Source: Pectobacterium aroidearum (GTDB lineage: Bacteria > Pseudomonadota > Gammaproteobacteria > Enterobacterales > Enterobacteriaceae). From it: a DNA stretch of 64,000 bases. The DNA is taken from assembly GCF_041228105.1 (NCBI RefSeq), contig NZ_CP166097.1, positions 806,001-870,000 on the forward strand, read 5' to 3'. The stretch's first letter is position 1. Every line of letters starts with the position of its first letter. The position numbers were made by a program, and so were the translations under genes. Positions 8,702 through 18,413 of this stretch are shown here, one piece after another. The notes beneath the pieces were generated by a model, which saw nothing but the letters and a program-made list of their open reading frames with translations, was not told where the DNA came from and ran no database searches.

Positions 8702-9685
8702 TCAGAAGCGGTCTTTCAACTGCCCCGGTGTAATCCCGAATGCACGGCGCAGTGCCGTGGCAAAGTTGGCGGGGCTGTTGTAACCAGCGATGCTGGCCGC
8801 TTGCGCAATACCTATGCCGTCTTTTTGCAAGGCCAGCATGGCGCGCTGCAAGCGACTGTTACGCAGGTACTCAAACACGCTCATATTGAATGTTTGACGA
8901 AAATGGCGCTGTAGCGTGCTTTCACTCATGTTGACGCTTTTGGCTATCTCACTCATCGAAAGCTGATCGGCGCTGCCGCTTTCCAGCATCTCTCTGACCT
9001 GTTGAATGCGATGGTAGCCGCGCAGGGTGACGCCGCTGCTTTTTTCCTGCGCTACGCTGGCGGTCAATGACGTAAAGGCCTCGATAATCAGGCCCATACA
9101 CTGCGTTTCCAAATAAAGGCGCTGGAGCGGCGTTTGGCAAGGTTCAGCGTCCAGCGTTTGTAAGGCAATGGCCAGTGCCTGTCGGGACGGCGTCCATAGA
9201 TGCGTTGCCAGATGGGTCTGTGTGAAATCGTGGATGGCCTGCCAGTCGCCAACGGTATCCATCATGTTGCCGTACAGCCATTCTCTGTCGAATGTTAGCG
9301 TAATCGTTCGCTCATATTCATCACGTTTGCCGATACGGGTAAACATCGTTGGTTCTGTCAACGCAATCAGCGAAGCCGGTTGTTTCTCCCCCAGATGTAG
9401 CTCCTGATGGCCAAATGAGATGTGCGCATTACCGCTCACCACGATGGCGATCTTGATGGCGTCATCCAGCAGATTTTGGGTTTTCATGTTGTGGCGATTA
9501 ATCACATCCGCCGTATGCAGGATCAGATGTGGATTGAGCTGCACGACGCTGAACGAGCCGAACAGCACCGGCGTGTTATCGATCAGCCGGGGGCCGATAA
9601 AACGGTAATTGTTCGCGACCAGGCTGGATTGCTGAACGATGTGATCTTTATAGATCGGCTTTGATGACTGTGTGAAGCTGCGCAC
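8702..9685 (-). CDS. AraC-family regulator (PchR-like, siderophore uptake)
   Basis: About 327 residues from a GTG at 9685 preceded by AGGTAGGT; the open frame extends to 9835 but the extension is not protein-like, so the start is uncertain. The C-terminal AraC domain holds two HTH motifs, MSEIAKSVNMSESTLQRHF and IAQAASIAGYNSPANFATA, ending TPGQLKDRF. The N-terminal sensor domain resembles PchR-type regulators that bind a ferric siderophore. It is divergent from a FepA-type receptor, so it probably activates that gene when the cognate siderophore is present. A Fur-like site lies in the promoter. Confidence 0.82.
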   Translation of the reverse strand: MRSFTQSSKPIYKDHIVQQSSLVANNYRFIGPRLIDNTPVLFGSFSVVQLNPHLILHTADVINRHNMKTQNLLDDAIKIAIVVSGNAHISFGHQELHLGEKQPASLIALTEPTMFTRIGKRDEYERTITLTFDREWLYGNMMDTVGDWQAIHDFTQTHLATHLWTPSRQALAIALQTLDAEPCQTPLQRLYLETQCMGLIIEAFTSLTASVAQEKSSGVTLRGYHRIQQVREMLESGSADQLSMSEIAKSVNMSESTLQRHFRQTFNMSVFEYLRNSRLQRAMLALQKDGIGIAQAASIAGYNSPANFATALRRAFGITPGQLKDRF

Positions 9686-9811
9686 GTGATTACCTACCTG
9701 ATTAAAACCTTCGACCTGCGCCTTCCATTTTGATGCTTTGGCAAAACATTTTGCTGCTAGAGCAAACCCCGTCCTGAATGACAAATGTAACAATGACCGC
9801 GCCAAAATGGT

Positions 9812-9833
9812 AATGCAAATACTTCTCAATAGC
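9812..9833 (-). promoter_or_regulatory. Candidate Fur box
   Basis: On the minus strand, GCTATTGAGAAGTATTTGC (9833-9815) matches the 19-bp Fur consensus at 12 of 19 positions by eye. It lies 130 bp upstream of the AraC start and about 280 bp from the receptor start, so it most likely controls the regulator. Confidence 0.45.
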
Positions 9834-10110
9834 ATTTTTCGTTGGGGACGTCACATTGCACGATAAATGCATTTTCCATTTCCGGCAATGCGGAGAAAAG
9901 GGCTGATTGATGACAGACCGTATTTCATAACAACACCACGTGATGCCCGTCGGCATGACGCTTCTCTCCCGATAACCGCCATATCTGCGCGTTTTATCTC
10001 CGCCGTTATTCAGCACTTTTGCTGATTGTCGTTAGGTGTCGCTGTACCAGCTGCGATGTTGCTCCTTTTTCAGGCTACTTATTCATTTCTTACAGGGCAG
10101 GATAATTTTG

Positions 10111-12411
10111 ATGAAACTACCACAATCGCGTCGTTATCTGGCGACGCTCATTGGCGTTAGCTGCGGGATGACATCGTTTCTGAGCGCTGCGCAGACCTCG
10201 ACCACTCCTTCTACAGAACCTGCTCCTCAGGTGCAGAATCAGGCGGAAAGTAAAGCATCGGGCGATACGATGGTGGTGACGGCCGCAGAGCAAACCCGTC
10301 AGGCGCCGGGCGTGTCGGTGATTACGGCTGAGGATATCAGCAAGCGTCCGCCCGCTAACGACCTGTCAGATCTGATTCGCACCATGCCGGGCGTCAATCT
10401 GTCCGGTAACTCAACCAGTGGCCAGCGTGGTAACAATCGCCAGATCGATATCCGCGGTATGGGACCAGAAAACACGCTGATTCTGGTGGATGGCAAGCCA
10501 GTATCGAGCCGTACAGCCGTGCGTTACGGCTGGCGCGGTGAACGTGATACCCGCGGTGACACCAACTGGGTGCCTGCCGATATGGTGGAACGCATTGAAG
10601 TGCTGCGCGGTCCGGCGGCGGCGCGCTATGGTAACGGTGCCGCGGGCGGTGTGGTTAACATCATCACCAAGCAGCCGAGCCAGGAATGGCACGGCACCTG
10701 GAACACCTACCTGAACGCGCCGGAACATAGCTCGGAAGGTGCAACCAAGCGTACCGACTTCAGCCTGATGGGCGGCCTGACCGACAGTCTGAGTTTCCGT
10801 CTGTACGGCAACCTGAATAAAACCCAGGCTGATGCACGCGATATTAACCAAGGGCATCAGTCTGCACGTGCGGGTAATCAGTCAGCTTCACTGCCTTCCG
10901 GACGCGAAGGGGTGCGTAATAAAGATATCAACGGTCTGTTGCGCTGGGATATGACCAAGCAACAGTCACTGGAGTTTGAAGCGGGTTCCAGCCGTCAGGG
11001 CAACATCTATGCGGGTGATTCGCAAAATACCAACACGAACCCGCTCGTTGTTAGCAATTACGGTAAGGAAACCAACCGCATGTACCGCCAGAATTTTGCG
11101 GTAACGCATCGCGGCTACTGGGACAGCGGCGTCAGCTCTACGTCGTATCTGCAATACGAGCGTACGCACAATACCCGTATCCTTGAGGGGTTGTCCGGCG
11201 GTTTAGAAGGGATTTTTGATACAACGAGTCCGAACCAATATGGCACGATAAAACTGGATAACTTCACCGCGCACAACGAAGTGAATATTCCGCTGAATCT
11301 TTGGGTCGATCAGGTACTCACGCTCGGGGTTGAGTGGAACGAGCAGAAGATGACAGATCCGGTTTCGAACACGCAGACGACGACCGAAGCGGGGAGTGTG
11401 GGGTCGTTGAGCAGCAGTGGTCGCAGTGAGAAATCCGCCGCTCGTCTGGCTTCCGCCTTTGTGGAAGATAACGTCCAACTGACGGACAGCACCATGTTGA
11501 CGCCAGCGCTACGTGTCGATCATCACAGCACGGCAGGCACCAACTGGAGCCCGTCGCTCAACCTGTCGCAGGAATTAGGTGACGATTACACGCTGAAGCT
11601 GGGTATCGCCCGTGCTTACAAAGCGCCGAACCTGTACCAGACCAACGAGAATTACCTGCTCTATAGCCGTGGACAGGGCTGTGCCGGCGGTACGTCTTGC
11701 TATCTGATCGGTAATGAAGACCTGAAAGCGGAAACCAGCCTGAATAAAGAGATCGGTCTGGAGTTTCACCGTGATGGGTTGATCGCTGGCATCACCTACT
11801 TCCATAACGATTACCGTAACAAGATCGAAGCAGGCAACAATGTCATCGGTAAAGCGGTGGGCGGGACTAATTCTCAATATGCCAACGCCAATATATTCCA
11901 GTGGGGCAATGTGCCGAAAGCCGTCATTCAGGGGTTGGAAGGTAACCTGACCGTTCCTGTCACGGAGACCATCAACTGGCGTAACAACCTGACCTGGATG
12001 CTGGAGTCGAAGAATAAAACTACGGGCGACTATCTGTCGATTACGCCGGAGTTTACCCTGAATTCATCAGTGGACTGGCAGGCGACAGAGAACCTTTCCT
12101 TCCTGGCCGATGTGACCTGGTATGGTCGCCAGAAGCCGAAGAAGTATAACTACAAAGGTGAGAGCGTAACGGGTAGCGCGACCAATGAGTTAAGCCCTTA
12201 TGCGCTGTTCGGGTTAAGCAGTACCTATACGTTTAATAAGAACCTGAGCGTGACGGGTGGTGTTGAGAACCTGTTTGATAAACGCCTGTTCCGTGCCGGT
12301 AATGCGCAGGATGTGGTGAACAGTAACGTGGTTACCATCGCGGGTGCGGGTGCTGCAACCTATAACGAACCGGGGCGGACTTTCTTTGTTAACGTGAAGA
12401 CGTCGTTCTAA
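10111..12411 (+). CDS. fepA: FepA-type TonB-dependent ferric catecholate siderophore receptor
   Basis: 766 residues from ATG 10111 (AGGA eight bases upstream), beginning with a Sec signal peptide of roughly 27 residues. A TonB box (DTMVVTAAE) is followed by a plug domain almost identical in pattern to E. coli FepA, with GQRGNNRQIDIRGMGPENT, RYGWRGERDTRGDTNWVP and RGPAAARYGNGAAGGVVNI. A 22-strand barrel ends in the aromatic residue F. It should import ferric enterobactin-like catecholates across the outer membrane with TonB-ExbBD. No siderophore synthesis or fepBCDG genes are nearby, so it could equally be a PirA/PfeA-type xenosiderophore receptor under its divergent AraC activator. Confidence 0.9.
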   Translation: MKLPQSRRYLATLIGVSCGMTSFLSAAQTSTTPSTEPAPQVQNQAESKASGDTMVVTAAEQTRQAPGVSVITAEDISKRPPANDLSDLIRTMPGVNLSGNSTSGQRGNNRQIDIRGMGPENTLILVDGKPVSSRTAVRYGWRGERDTRGDTNWVPADMVERIEVLRGPAAARYGNGAAGGVVNIITKQPSQEWHGTWNTYLNAPEHSSEGATKRTDFSLMGGLTDSLSFRLYGNLNKTQADARDINQGHQSARAGNQSASLPSGREGVRNKDINGLLRWDMTKQQSLEFEAGSSRQGNIYAGDSQNTNTNPLVVSNYGKETNRMYRQNFAVTHRGYWDSGVSSTSYLQYERTHNTRILEGLSGGLEGIFDTTSPNQYGTIKLDNFTAHNEVNIPLNLWVDQVLTLGVEWNEQKMTDPVSNTQTTTEAGSVGSLSSSGRSEKSAARLASAFVEDNVQLTDSTMLTPALRVDHHSTAGTNWSPSLNLSQELGDDYTLKLGIARAYKAPNLYQTNENYLLYSRGQGCAGGTSCYLIGNEDLKAETSLNKEIGLEFHRDGLIAGITYFHNDYRNKIEAGNNVIGKAVGGTNSQYANANIFQWGNVPKAVIQGLEGNLTVPVTETINWRNNLTWMLESKNKTTGDYLSITPEFTLNSSVDWQATENLSFLADVTWYGRQKPKKYNYKGESVTGSATNELSPYALFGLSSTYTFNKNLSVTGGVENLFDKRLFRAGNAQDVVNSNVVTIAGAGAATYNEPGRTFFVNVKTSF

Positions 12412-12438
12412 GTTTTATATCCGTCATACTGAATCGCG

Positions 12439-12472
12439 AACGCCACGGTGCCATTGTGCTGTGGCGTTTTTT
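12439..12472 (+). terminator. Rho-independent terminator after the receptor gene
   Basis: AACGCCAC (12439-12446) pairs with GTGGCGTT (12461-12468) and runs into a T-tract. Confidence 0.85.
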
Positions 12473-12523
12473 ATAGCGTGCCATCCCTGGCCGCCATCCT
12501 GCGGGCTGTTGCTGCGCAACGTT

Positions 12524-12546
12524 AAAAATTTCTCCCGGAAATTTTT
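12524..12546 (-). terminator. AT-rich hairpin downstream of the ArsR gene
   Basis: A 9-bp stem (12524-12532 with 12538-12546, loop TCCCG) lies 12 bp beyond the ArsR stop. The stem arm itself supplies the U-rich tail in the leftward direction. Confidence 0.5.
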
Positions 12547-12557
12547 TATTGCTGCTA

Positions 12558-12875
12558 TCAGGGGCAGAAAATGCCTTTTAAGGTGGCGACGATCGTTTCT
12601 ACATTCTGATTTTCGATGCGGTAGTGCAGCGTTTGAGATTCGCGTCGATAGCTAATCAATCCTTCTTCACGCATTTTCGCCAGATGCTGTGAGAGGGCGG
12701 ACTGGCTGAGCGGGATATGTTCAAGCAGCGCACCCACCGACATTTCACCGTGTTCGATAAGCAGGCAAAGCACCAACAACCTGTTCTCGTTGCCAATCGC
12801 GCGCAGCAGCGCCGCGGCTTTTTTCGCACCGTCCTGCATGAATTCCCGATCCGAATTGCTTAACGTCATGTTCAT
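12558..12875 (-). CDS. ArsR-family winged-helix regulator, BigR/YgaV-like
   Basis: 105 residues. The HTH LSQSALSQHLAKMREEGLI (about 56-74) is a typical ArsR recognition region, and the overall pattern, including the terminal TLKGIFCP, is that of E. coli YgaV. Cys37 in the LVLCLL helix and Cys104 near the end match the cysteine pair that senses sulfide/persulfide redox state in BigR/SqrR/YgaV proteins. There are no arsenic-type CxC metal ligands. It is a single gene here with no sulfide-oxidation partner beside it. Two starts three codons apart are possible. Confidence 0.85.
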   Translation of the reverse strand: MNMTLSNSDREFMQDGAKKAAALLRAIGNENRLLVLCLLIEHGEMSVGALLEHIPLSQSALSQHLAKMREEGLISYRRESQTLHYRIENQNVETIVATLKGIFCP

Positions 12876-12905
12876 ACCGTCCTGCGCGACTGGCTAATTT
12901 AGAGA

Positions 12906-12920
12906 TGACTAATGTAGTCA
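12906..12920. promoter_or_regulatory. Candidate ArsR operator
   Basis: TGACTA-ATG-TAGTCA is a perfect 6-3-6 inverted repeat, 31 bp upstream of the ArsR start and where a promoter would lie. Autoregulation is typical for this family; binding here is inferred. Confidence 0.45.
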
Positions 12921-13117
12921 GTTTACTATACCGTGAGCACAATGACGACGCTCGGCAACGTTGAGGATGGGGCACCCGCGCGACGCCGTAGCGGTTTACA
13001 ATCAGGGCGTTCCTCCTTAGAATAATCGGACATCCTTTCCTGAATCTGCTGCTGCAGGAAAAACAACCTTCTCCTCGAAACGGGAGGAGCGATTTTCTGT
13101 TTTTTCCAGGTAGCATC

Positions 13118-14518
13118 ATGTCTACATTCACTCGTTTACAAAAACGTTTATCCCGTTTGGGGATAGACACCAATTACCAACATTCTATTTATCATCTTCG
13201 CAGGCAGCATGCAGAAGCGCAGGTTCTGTTGCCGGAAGCGTTGCCGCTGGAAGAAAAGGCGGTTCAGCAACTGCTGGATTTCGCCTCGGTACACCTACCG
13301 GGCAGCGATGCACACGTCTGCGCCGCTCGCGCGACACCGGATTTCCACCCCGGCACGCTTGCGCCCGTCGGCAGCATTGTTGCCACTACGGAGAACTTTG
13401 TTATCCCTGCGGCGATTGGGACCGATATTAACTGCGGGATGCGCTTGCTGACGACGGGCGTACATCATACTGATGCTGACGTACATAAACCGGCGCTGAT
13501 TCAGGCGCTCAAGAACACATTGCTGCTGGATCAGCGTGATGTTCCTGTGACGCCGGATTCGTTTTCCGCACTCTTTGATGAAGGGCTCGCGACATGGCTT
13601 GCGGCGCTGCCCTTGCAGGGGCTCTGGCAAGACGTAGACTTCCGACGCTTGTCGGCGGAACTTGGCTCCATTGCCGGAACTGAGGCGGTTCGCGCCGATA
13701 GTCGACATGCGCCTGAACCGTTTTTTGCACTGCGCGAGATTCTGCGGCCTTCCAGTCTGGGTACTGTCGGGTCGGGTAACCATTTCGTTGAGCTGCAAAT
13801 TGTCGATGCGGTTTTGGATCGGCATGCGGCGTATCAGGCTGGCGTACAAGAAGGTGAAGTCGTCATTATGATTCATACCGGTTCACGGGACGTGGGCTTT
13901 TATGTCGGCCAGCGTGGGATCGATAAAGCGCGAGCCTGCTGGCCTGCGGGAGAAAAATACCCGGCGTCTGGACTGTTTGGTCTGGTTGATGAGCAGGCGA
14001 CAGACTATATGGAAGCGATGGGCGTTGCTGCTCGCTATGCGTGGATCAACCGGATCGTGCTGACTGAACTGATTCGTTCCTCCTGGAAGCAGGTGTTTAC
14101 GCGGGATACCAGCAGGCTGGTGGTCGATCTCTCGCATAACATTATTCTGCCGGAACACGGAATGAACCTGCATCGCAAAGGCGCGACGCCTGCCAAAGCC
14201 GGAGAATTCGCGCTGATCCCCGGCTCAATGGGGGACTACTCTTATCTCGTCACTGGGAAGGGGAACCCTGATTGGCTGTGGTCGTGTTCACACGGCGCAG
14301 GGCGTGCCGAACGTCGGCAAAGTATGCGCAATAAGATCGATACGGCGAAACAGGCAGAGACGTTGCCCTGGCAATGCATCACGCTGAAGGATGAGCGCCT
14401 GCGGGAAGAAGCGCCGGCGGCTTATAAGCCGGTTACGCCTGTGATTGATATTCAGGAACGGTCAGGGCTGATTCAACCCGTGGCACGGCTGCGACCGTGG
14501 CTGACGTTTAAGGCCTGA
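13118..14518 (+). CDS. rtcB: RtcB-family RNA ligase
   Basis: 466 residues. The RtcB signatures are present in order: TDINCGMRLL (metal-binding Asp and Cys), GSGNHFVELQ, IHTGSRDVGF, LSHNIILPE, HRKGATPAKAG, GSMGDYSYLV and the guanylylated-histidine block SCSHGAGRAERR. All catalytic residues appear intact, so it should join 2',3'-cyclic phosphate or 3'-phosphate ends to 5'-OH RNA using GTP and Mn2+. It is longer than E. coli RtcB (408). No rtcA, rtcR or prfH gene is adjacent, so this looks like the second RtcB type rather than the rtcBA operon. AGG lies upstream of the ATG. Confidence 0.85.
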   Translation: MSTFTRLQKRLSRLGIDTNYQHSIYHLRRQHAEAQVLLPEALPLEEKAVQQLLDFASVHLPGSDAHVCAARATPDFHPGTLAPVGSIVATTENFVIPAAIGTDINCGMRLLTTGVHHTDADVHKPALIQALKNTLLLDQRDVPVTPDSFSALFDEGLATWLAALPLQGLWQDVDFRRLSAELGSIAGTEAVRADSRHAPEPFFALREILRPSSLGTVGSGNHFVELQIVDAVLDRHAAYQAGVQEGEVVIMIHTGSRDVGFYVGQRGIDKARACWPAGEKYPASGLFGLVDEQATDYMEAMGVAARYAWINRIVLTELIRSSWKQVFTRDTSRLVVDLSHNIILPEHGMNLHRKGATPAKAGEFALIPGSMGDYSYLVTGKGNPDWLWSCSHGAGRAERRQSMRNKIDTAKQAETLPWQCITLKDERLREEAPAAYKPVTPVIDIQERSGLIQPVARLRPWLTFKA

Positions 14519-14522
14519 TGTG

Positions 14523-14555
14523 ATCTCTCCCTAAGGGGAGAGATGCGATATTTTT
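14523..14555 (+). terminator. Rho-independent terminator after rtcB
   Basis: ATCTCTCCC (14523-14531) pairs with GGGAGAGAT (14536-14544) around a 4-nt loop. A T-run at 14551-14555 follows after a short spacer. Confidence 0.6.
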
Positions 14556-14560
14556 GTCCT

Positions 14561-14609
14561 AAACATGACGACCCAATCGGTCAGTGATCGATTGGGTCGT
14601 CATGTTTTT
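14561..14609. terminator. Perfect 19-bp hairpin with T-tract
   Basis: Arms 14561-14579 and 14589-14607 are exact complements over 19 bp with a 9-nt loop, ending in TTTTT. It lies between the convergent rtcB and DUF3060 genes and is much longer than a normal terminator stem. Confidence 0.6.
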
Positions 14610-14661
14610 CATCGCAGTGGCCCGTTTGTCGGGTGTCTCTCCGAGGAAAGAATAGGGCGCG

Positions 14662-15168
14662 TTATGGCTTTTGTTTAATGACGTTATTGGCGCCGCTAGA
14701 GGAAAGGCGTGGTTCTGTTCCTCCCCACGAGAGGTGGTTGCTGATGCCATTGAAAGAAACCACTGTGGGCCCCTTAAAATCCAGGTCGAGATGATGTTCT
14801 GTGCCCGTTACGTTCACCTTTACTGGCTTATCATCGGCAACAATGTGCGTACGGATGGTGTTTTTATACGCGGCAACGGTCAGGTTGCCCGTTGATTGAC
14901 CTGTAACGGCAATCTCAGAGCCGGTCACGGTGAGCGATGTCGCGGTATCGAATGTGACATTATGCTCGGAACCCATGATGGAAATCGCGGCGCATTGACC
15001 GGTTAGTACAATGTTGTTGCCGTTACCTGAAATAGTGACATCATTGCCATTGCAAGGAATATCACGCGTTAAACTGAACCCCTCCAGTTCAATGGGGGCG
15101 GCATAGACAGATGCGGTGAACGCGAAGGCCGTGACGAAGGCCGTTTGCAGATACCGGTTTATCTTCAT
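14662..15168 (-). CDS. Exported DUF3060-family protein
   Basis: 168 residues from ATG 15168 with AGGAAAAG upstream; the frame opens earlier, but only this start gives a Sec signal peptide (residues 1-23, cleavage after VYA). The mature region is a run of short beta-rich repeats such as NDVTISGNGNNIVLTGQC and GSEHNVTF, the right-handed-helix-like pattern of DUF3060. Two cysteines flank the first repeat. Probably periplasmic or surface-exposed; function unknown. It is a monocistronic gene convergent with rtcB. Confidence 0.75.
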   Translation of the reverse strand: MKINRYLQTAFVTAFAFTASVYAAPIELEGFSLTRDIPCNGNDVTISGNGNNIVLTGQCAAISIMGSEHNVTFDTATSLTVTGSEIAVTGQSTGNLTVAAYKNTIRTHIVADDKPVKVNVTGTEHHLDLDFKGPTVVSFNGISNHLSWGGTEPRLSSSGANNVIKQKP

Positions 15169-15611
15169 GAAGTCTTTTCCTGAGTCAAAGAGGTCATCCG
15201 GCATCGTTGCCGTAGGGGCTCTTATCATCTGTTAACACTTTTCCTGACTCTATTGCGAACATTCTGATTATCACTGCGCCACCGGGTGATGATGAATCGC
15301 CTTACGTTGTTAAAAACTCACATATTGTATGGTTAACTCAGCATAGTTAGTGTGCGCCGTCGGGGACATGCTATTCTGCTGATGTCGGTATTTTTCAGTG
15401 ATAGTGAAATGGGGCACATAGCGTAGTTGAATAAAAATTAATGTTGCTATTATGTGAACGAATTAACAATCAATTCAAATCCTGATATGCTGACGAGGCT
15501 GGACCGGACACTCTACTACCTTACATCCACACGCTGACACCCAGGCATGGACACCACAATTGGGAACAAGAGCGCCGGCATAATGAAGACAATGAGAGCG
15601 AGGAGAACGTC
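15169..15611. other. 443-bp intergenic region, promoters of DUF3060 gene and acnB
   Basis: Divergent starts flank this gap. It is AT-rich in the centre. TGTGAACGAATTAA near 15451 is a half-site match to CRP, which is known to act on acnB in E. coli. AGGAG precedes the acnB GTG start. I see no further gene. Confidence 0.5.
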
Positions 15612-18209
15612 GTGCTAGAAGAATATCGTAAGCACGTAGCCGAGCGGGCTGCGCAGGGGATTGTTCCTAAACCGTTAGATGCCACGCAGATGGCCGCGCT
15701 GGTTGAGTCACTCAAGAATCCCCCGGCAGGCGAAGAAGAAGCATTGCTTGATCTGCTGATTAATCGCGTCCCTCCCGGTGTTGATGAAGCCGCCTATGTG
15801 AAGGCCGGTTTTTTGGCTGCCGTCGCTAAAGGCGAAGCCACTTCCCCTTTGGTTAGCCAGGAAAAAGCGGTTGAGCTGCTGGGTACCATGCAGGGTGGAT
15901 ATAACATCCATCCGCTGATTGATGCGTTAGACAACGACAAACTGGCACCGATTGCCGCTGAAGCGCTGTCCCACACGCTGCTGATGTTTGATAACTTCTA
16001 CGATGTGGAAGAAAAAGCGAAAGCAGGCAATGCGCACGCCAAGAAAGTGATTCAATCTTGGGCTGATGCCGAGTGGTTCCTGTCCCGCCCGAAACTGGCG
16101 GAAAAAATTACCGTTACCGTCTTTAAAGTCACCGGTGAAACCAACACGGATGACTTGTCTCCGGCACCTGATGCCTGGTCACGCCCTGATATTCCGCTGC
16201 ACGCATTGGCGATGCTGAAAAACGCCCGTGAAGGCATCGATCCCGATCAGCCTGGTGCCGTCGGCCCGATCAAACAGATCGAAGAACTGAACAAGAAAGG
16301 CTTCCCGCTGGCTTACGTCGGCGACGTCGTCGGTACAGGCTCATCGCGTAAATCCGCAACCAACTCCGTGCTGTGGTTCATGGGTGAAGATATCCCTTAC
16401 GTTCCGAACAAACGCGGCGGTGGCGTGGTGCTGGGCGGCAAGATCGCCCCGATCTTCTTCAACACCATGGAAGATGCCGGTGCGCTGCCGATCGAAGTGG
16501 ATGTGAACGATCTGAATATGGGCGATGTGATCGACATTTACCCGTATGAAGGTGAAGTACGCCGTCATGACACCAATGAAGTGCTGGCGACGTTCGCACT
16601 GAAGACCGACGTATTGCTGGATGAAGTTCGCGCCGGTGGCCGTATTCCACTGATTATCGGCCGCGGTCTGACCTCCAAAGCGCGTGAGTCACTGGGCTTG
16701 CCGCACAGCGACGTGTTCCGTATTTCCAAAGCAGTGGAAGCCAGCAAAAAAGGCTTCTCGCTGGCGCAGAAAATGGTAGGTCGTGCCTGTGGCGTCGCGG
16801 GTATTCGTCCTGACGAATACTGCGAACCGAAGATGACCTCTGTTGGTTCACAGGACACCACTGGGCCGATGACCCGTGATGAGCTGAAAGACCTGGCCTG
16901 TCTGGGCTTCTCCGCCGATTTGGTGATGCAGTCATTCTGTCACACCGCCGCCTATCCGAAGCCGGTTGACGTGACCACGCACCACACGCTGCCTGATTTC
17001 ATCATGAACCGTGGCGGCGTCTCACTGCGTCCGGGCGATGGCGTTATCCACTCTTGGCTGAACCGTATGCTGCTGCCGGATACCGTTGGTACGGGCGGTG
17101 ACTCCCATACTCGTTTCCCAATCGGTATCTCTTTCCCTGCGGGCTCCGGTCTGGTGGCGTTTGCTGCCGCGACGGGCGTGATGCCGCTGGATATGCCGGA
17201 ATCCGTTCTGGTACGTTTCAAAGGCAAAATGCAACCGGGCATTACCCTGCGCGATCTGGTTCACGCCATCCCGCTATATGCCATCAAGCAAGGTCTGCTG
17301 ACCGTTGAGAAGAAAGGGAAGAAGAACATCTTCTCTGGCCGTATTCTGGAAATCGAAGGTCTGCCGGATCTGAAAGTCGAGCAGGCGTTTGAACTGACCG
17401 ACGCCTCAGCGGAACGTTCTGCGGCTGGCTGTACGATCAAGCTGGATAAAGAGCCGATCATCGAGTATCTGAACTCTAACATCGTGCTGCTGAAGTGGAT
17501 GATCTCCGAAGGTTACGGCGATCGCCGTACGCTGGAGCGCCGTATTCAGGGCATGGAAAAATGGCTGGCCGATCCGCAACTGCTGGAAGCGGATGCTGAT
17601 GCCGAGTATGCCGCGGTGATCGACATCGATCTGGCTGACATCAAAGAGCCGATCCTGTGTGCGCCGAACGATCCAGACGATGCGCGCTGGCTGTCTGACG
17701 TGCAGGGCGAGAAGATTGATGAAGTCTTCATCGGTTCCTGTATGACTAACATCGGGCACTTCCGTGCGGCAGGTAAACTGCTGGATAGCCACAAAGGCCA
17801 ACTGCCGACCCGCCTGTGGGTTGCGCCGCCAACCAAGATGGATGCGGCACAGCTGACGGAAGAAGGGTACTACAGCGTGTTTGGTAAGAGCGGAGCGCGT
17901 ATCGAGATCCCAGGCTGTTCGCTGTGTATGGGTAACCAGGCGCGCGTGGCGGATGGTGCGACGGTCGTTTCTACCTCGACCCGTAACTTCCCGAACCGTT
18001 TGGGCACCGGTGCTAACGTGTATCTGGCCTCTGCTGAGCTAGCTGCGGTCGCTTCTCTGCTGGGTCGCTTGCCGACGTCAGAAGAGTACCAGACCTACAT
18101 GTCGCAGGTGGATAAAACCGCGCAGGACACCTATCGCTATTTGAATTTTGACCAGTTAGGTCAATATACCGAGAAAGCTGACGGCGTGATCTTCCAGACG
18201 ACTGTCTAA
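15612..18209 (+). CDS. acnB: Aconitate hydratase B
   Basis: 865 residues, the same length as E. coli AcnB and closely similar throughout. It interconverts citrate and isocitrate in the TCA cycle in the cytosol using a [4Fe-4S] cluster. The cluster cysteines are seen in [12 protein letters not shown] and in PGCSLCMGN. The N-terminal HEAT-like domain (residues 1-160) is followed by the swivel domain with [14 protein letters not shown]. The start is GTG with AGGAG upstream, giving the conserved [15 protein letters not shown]-terminus. In apo form the E. coli enzyme also binds mRNA. It ends at a strong terminator. Confidence 0.98.
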   Translation: MLEEYRKHVAERAAQGIVPKPLDATQMAALVESLKNPPAGEEEALLDLLINRVPPGVDEAAYVKAGFLAAVAKGEATSPLVSQEKAVELLGTMQGGYNIHPLIDALDNDKLAPIAAEALSHTLLMFDNFYDVEEKAKAGNAHAKKVIQSWADAEWFLSRPKLAEKITVTVFKVTGETNTDDLSPAPDAWSRPDIPLHALAMLKNAREGIDPDQPGAVGPIKQIEELNKKGFPLAYVGDVVGTGSSRKSATNSVLWFMGEDIPYVPNKRGGGVVLGGKIAPIFFNTMEDAGALPIEVDVNDLNMGDVIDIYPYEGEVRRHDTNEVLATFALKTDVLLDEVRAGGRIPLIIGRGLTSKARESLGLPHSDVFRISKAVEASKKGFSLAQKMVGRACGVAGIRPDEYCEPKMTSVGSQDTTGPMTRDELKDLACLGFSADLVMQSFCHTAAYPKPVDVTTHHTLPDFIMNRGGVSLRPGDGVIHSWLNRMLLPDTVGTGGDSHTRFPIGISFPAGSGLVAFAAATGVMPLDMPESVLVRFKGKMQPGITLRDLVHAIPLYAIKQGLLTVEKKGKKNIFSGRILEIEGLPDLKVEQAFELTDASAERSAAGCTIKLDKEPIIEYLNSNIVLLKWMISEGYGDRRTLERRIQGMEKWLADPQLLEADADAEYAAVIDIDLADIKEPILCAPNDPDDARWLSDVQGEKIDEVFIGSCMTNIGHFRAAGKLLDSHKGQLPTRLWVAPPTKMDAAQLTEEGYYSVFGKSGARIEIPGCSLCMGNQARVADGATVVSTSTRNFPNRLGTGANVYLASAELAAVASLLGRLPTSEEYQTYMSQVDKTAQDTYRYLNFDQLGQYTEKADGVIFQTTV

Positions 18210-18236
18210 CTCGCTATAGTTCGCATCTCTACACCG

Positions 18237-18262
18237 AAGGAGGCCTTGTGCCTCCTTTTTTT
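18237..18262 (+). terminator. Rho-independent terminator after acnB
   Basis: AAGGAGGC (18237-18244) pairs with GCCTCCTT (18250-18257) and is followed by a seven-base T-tract. Confidence 0.92.
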
Positions 18263-18413
18263 CTGCCTGTTTTCATACTTCACGTTGCCTGTTCGCTGGC
18301 TGTTGGCTGCGGGCATTGTGCATCTGCAACATCAAAGGTGAAGGTGCGTCACGACGGTGGGGCGCATAGGCGACTAAACTGAACAGAAGAAACATCACAG
18401 TGGGGATGGCATC

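Noticed and set aside
9841..10110. A second Fur box next to the FepA-type receptor start
   Set aside because: GATAAATGCATTTTCC looked similar, but the match is too weak and too short.
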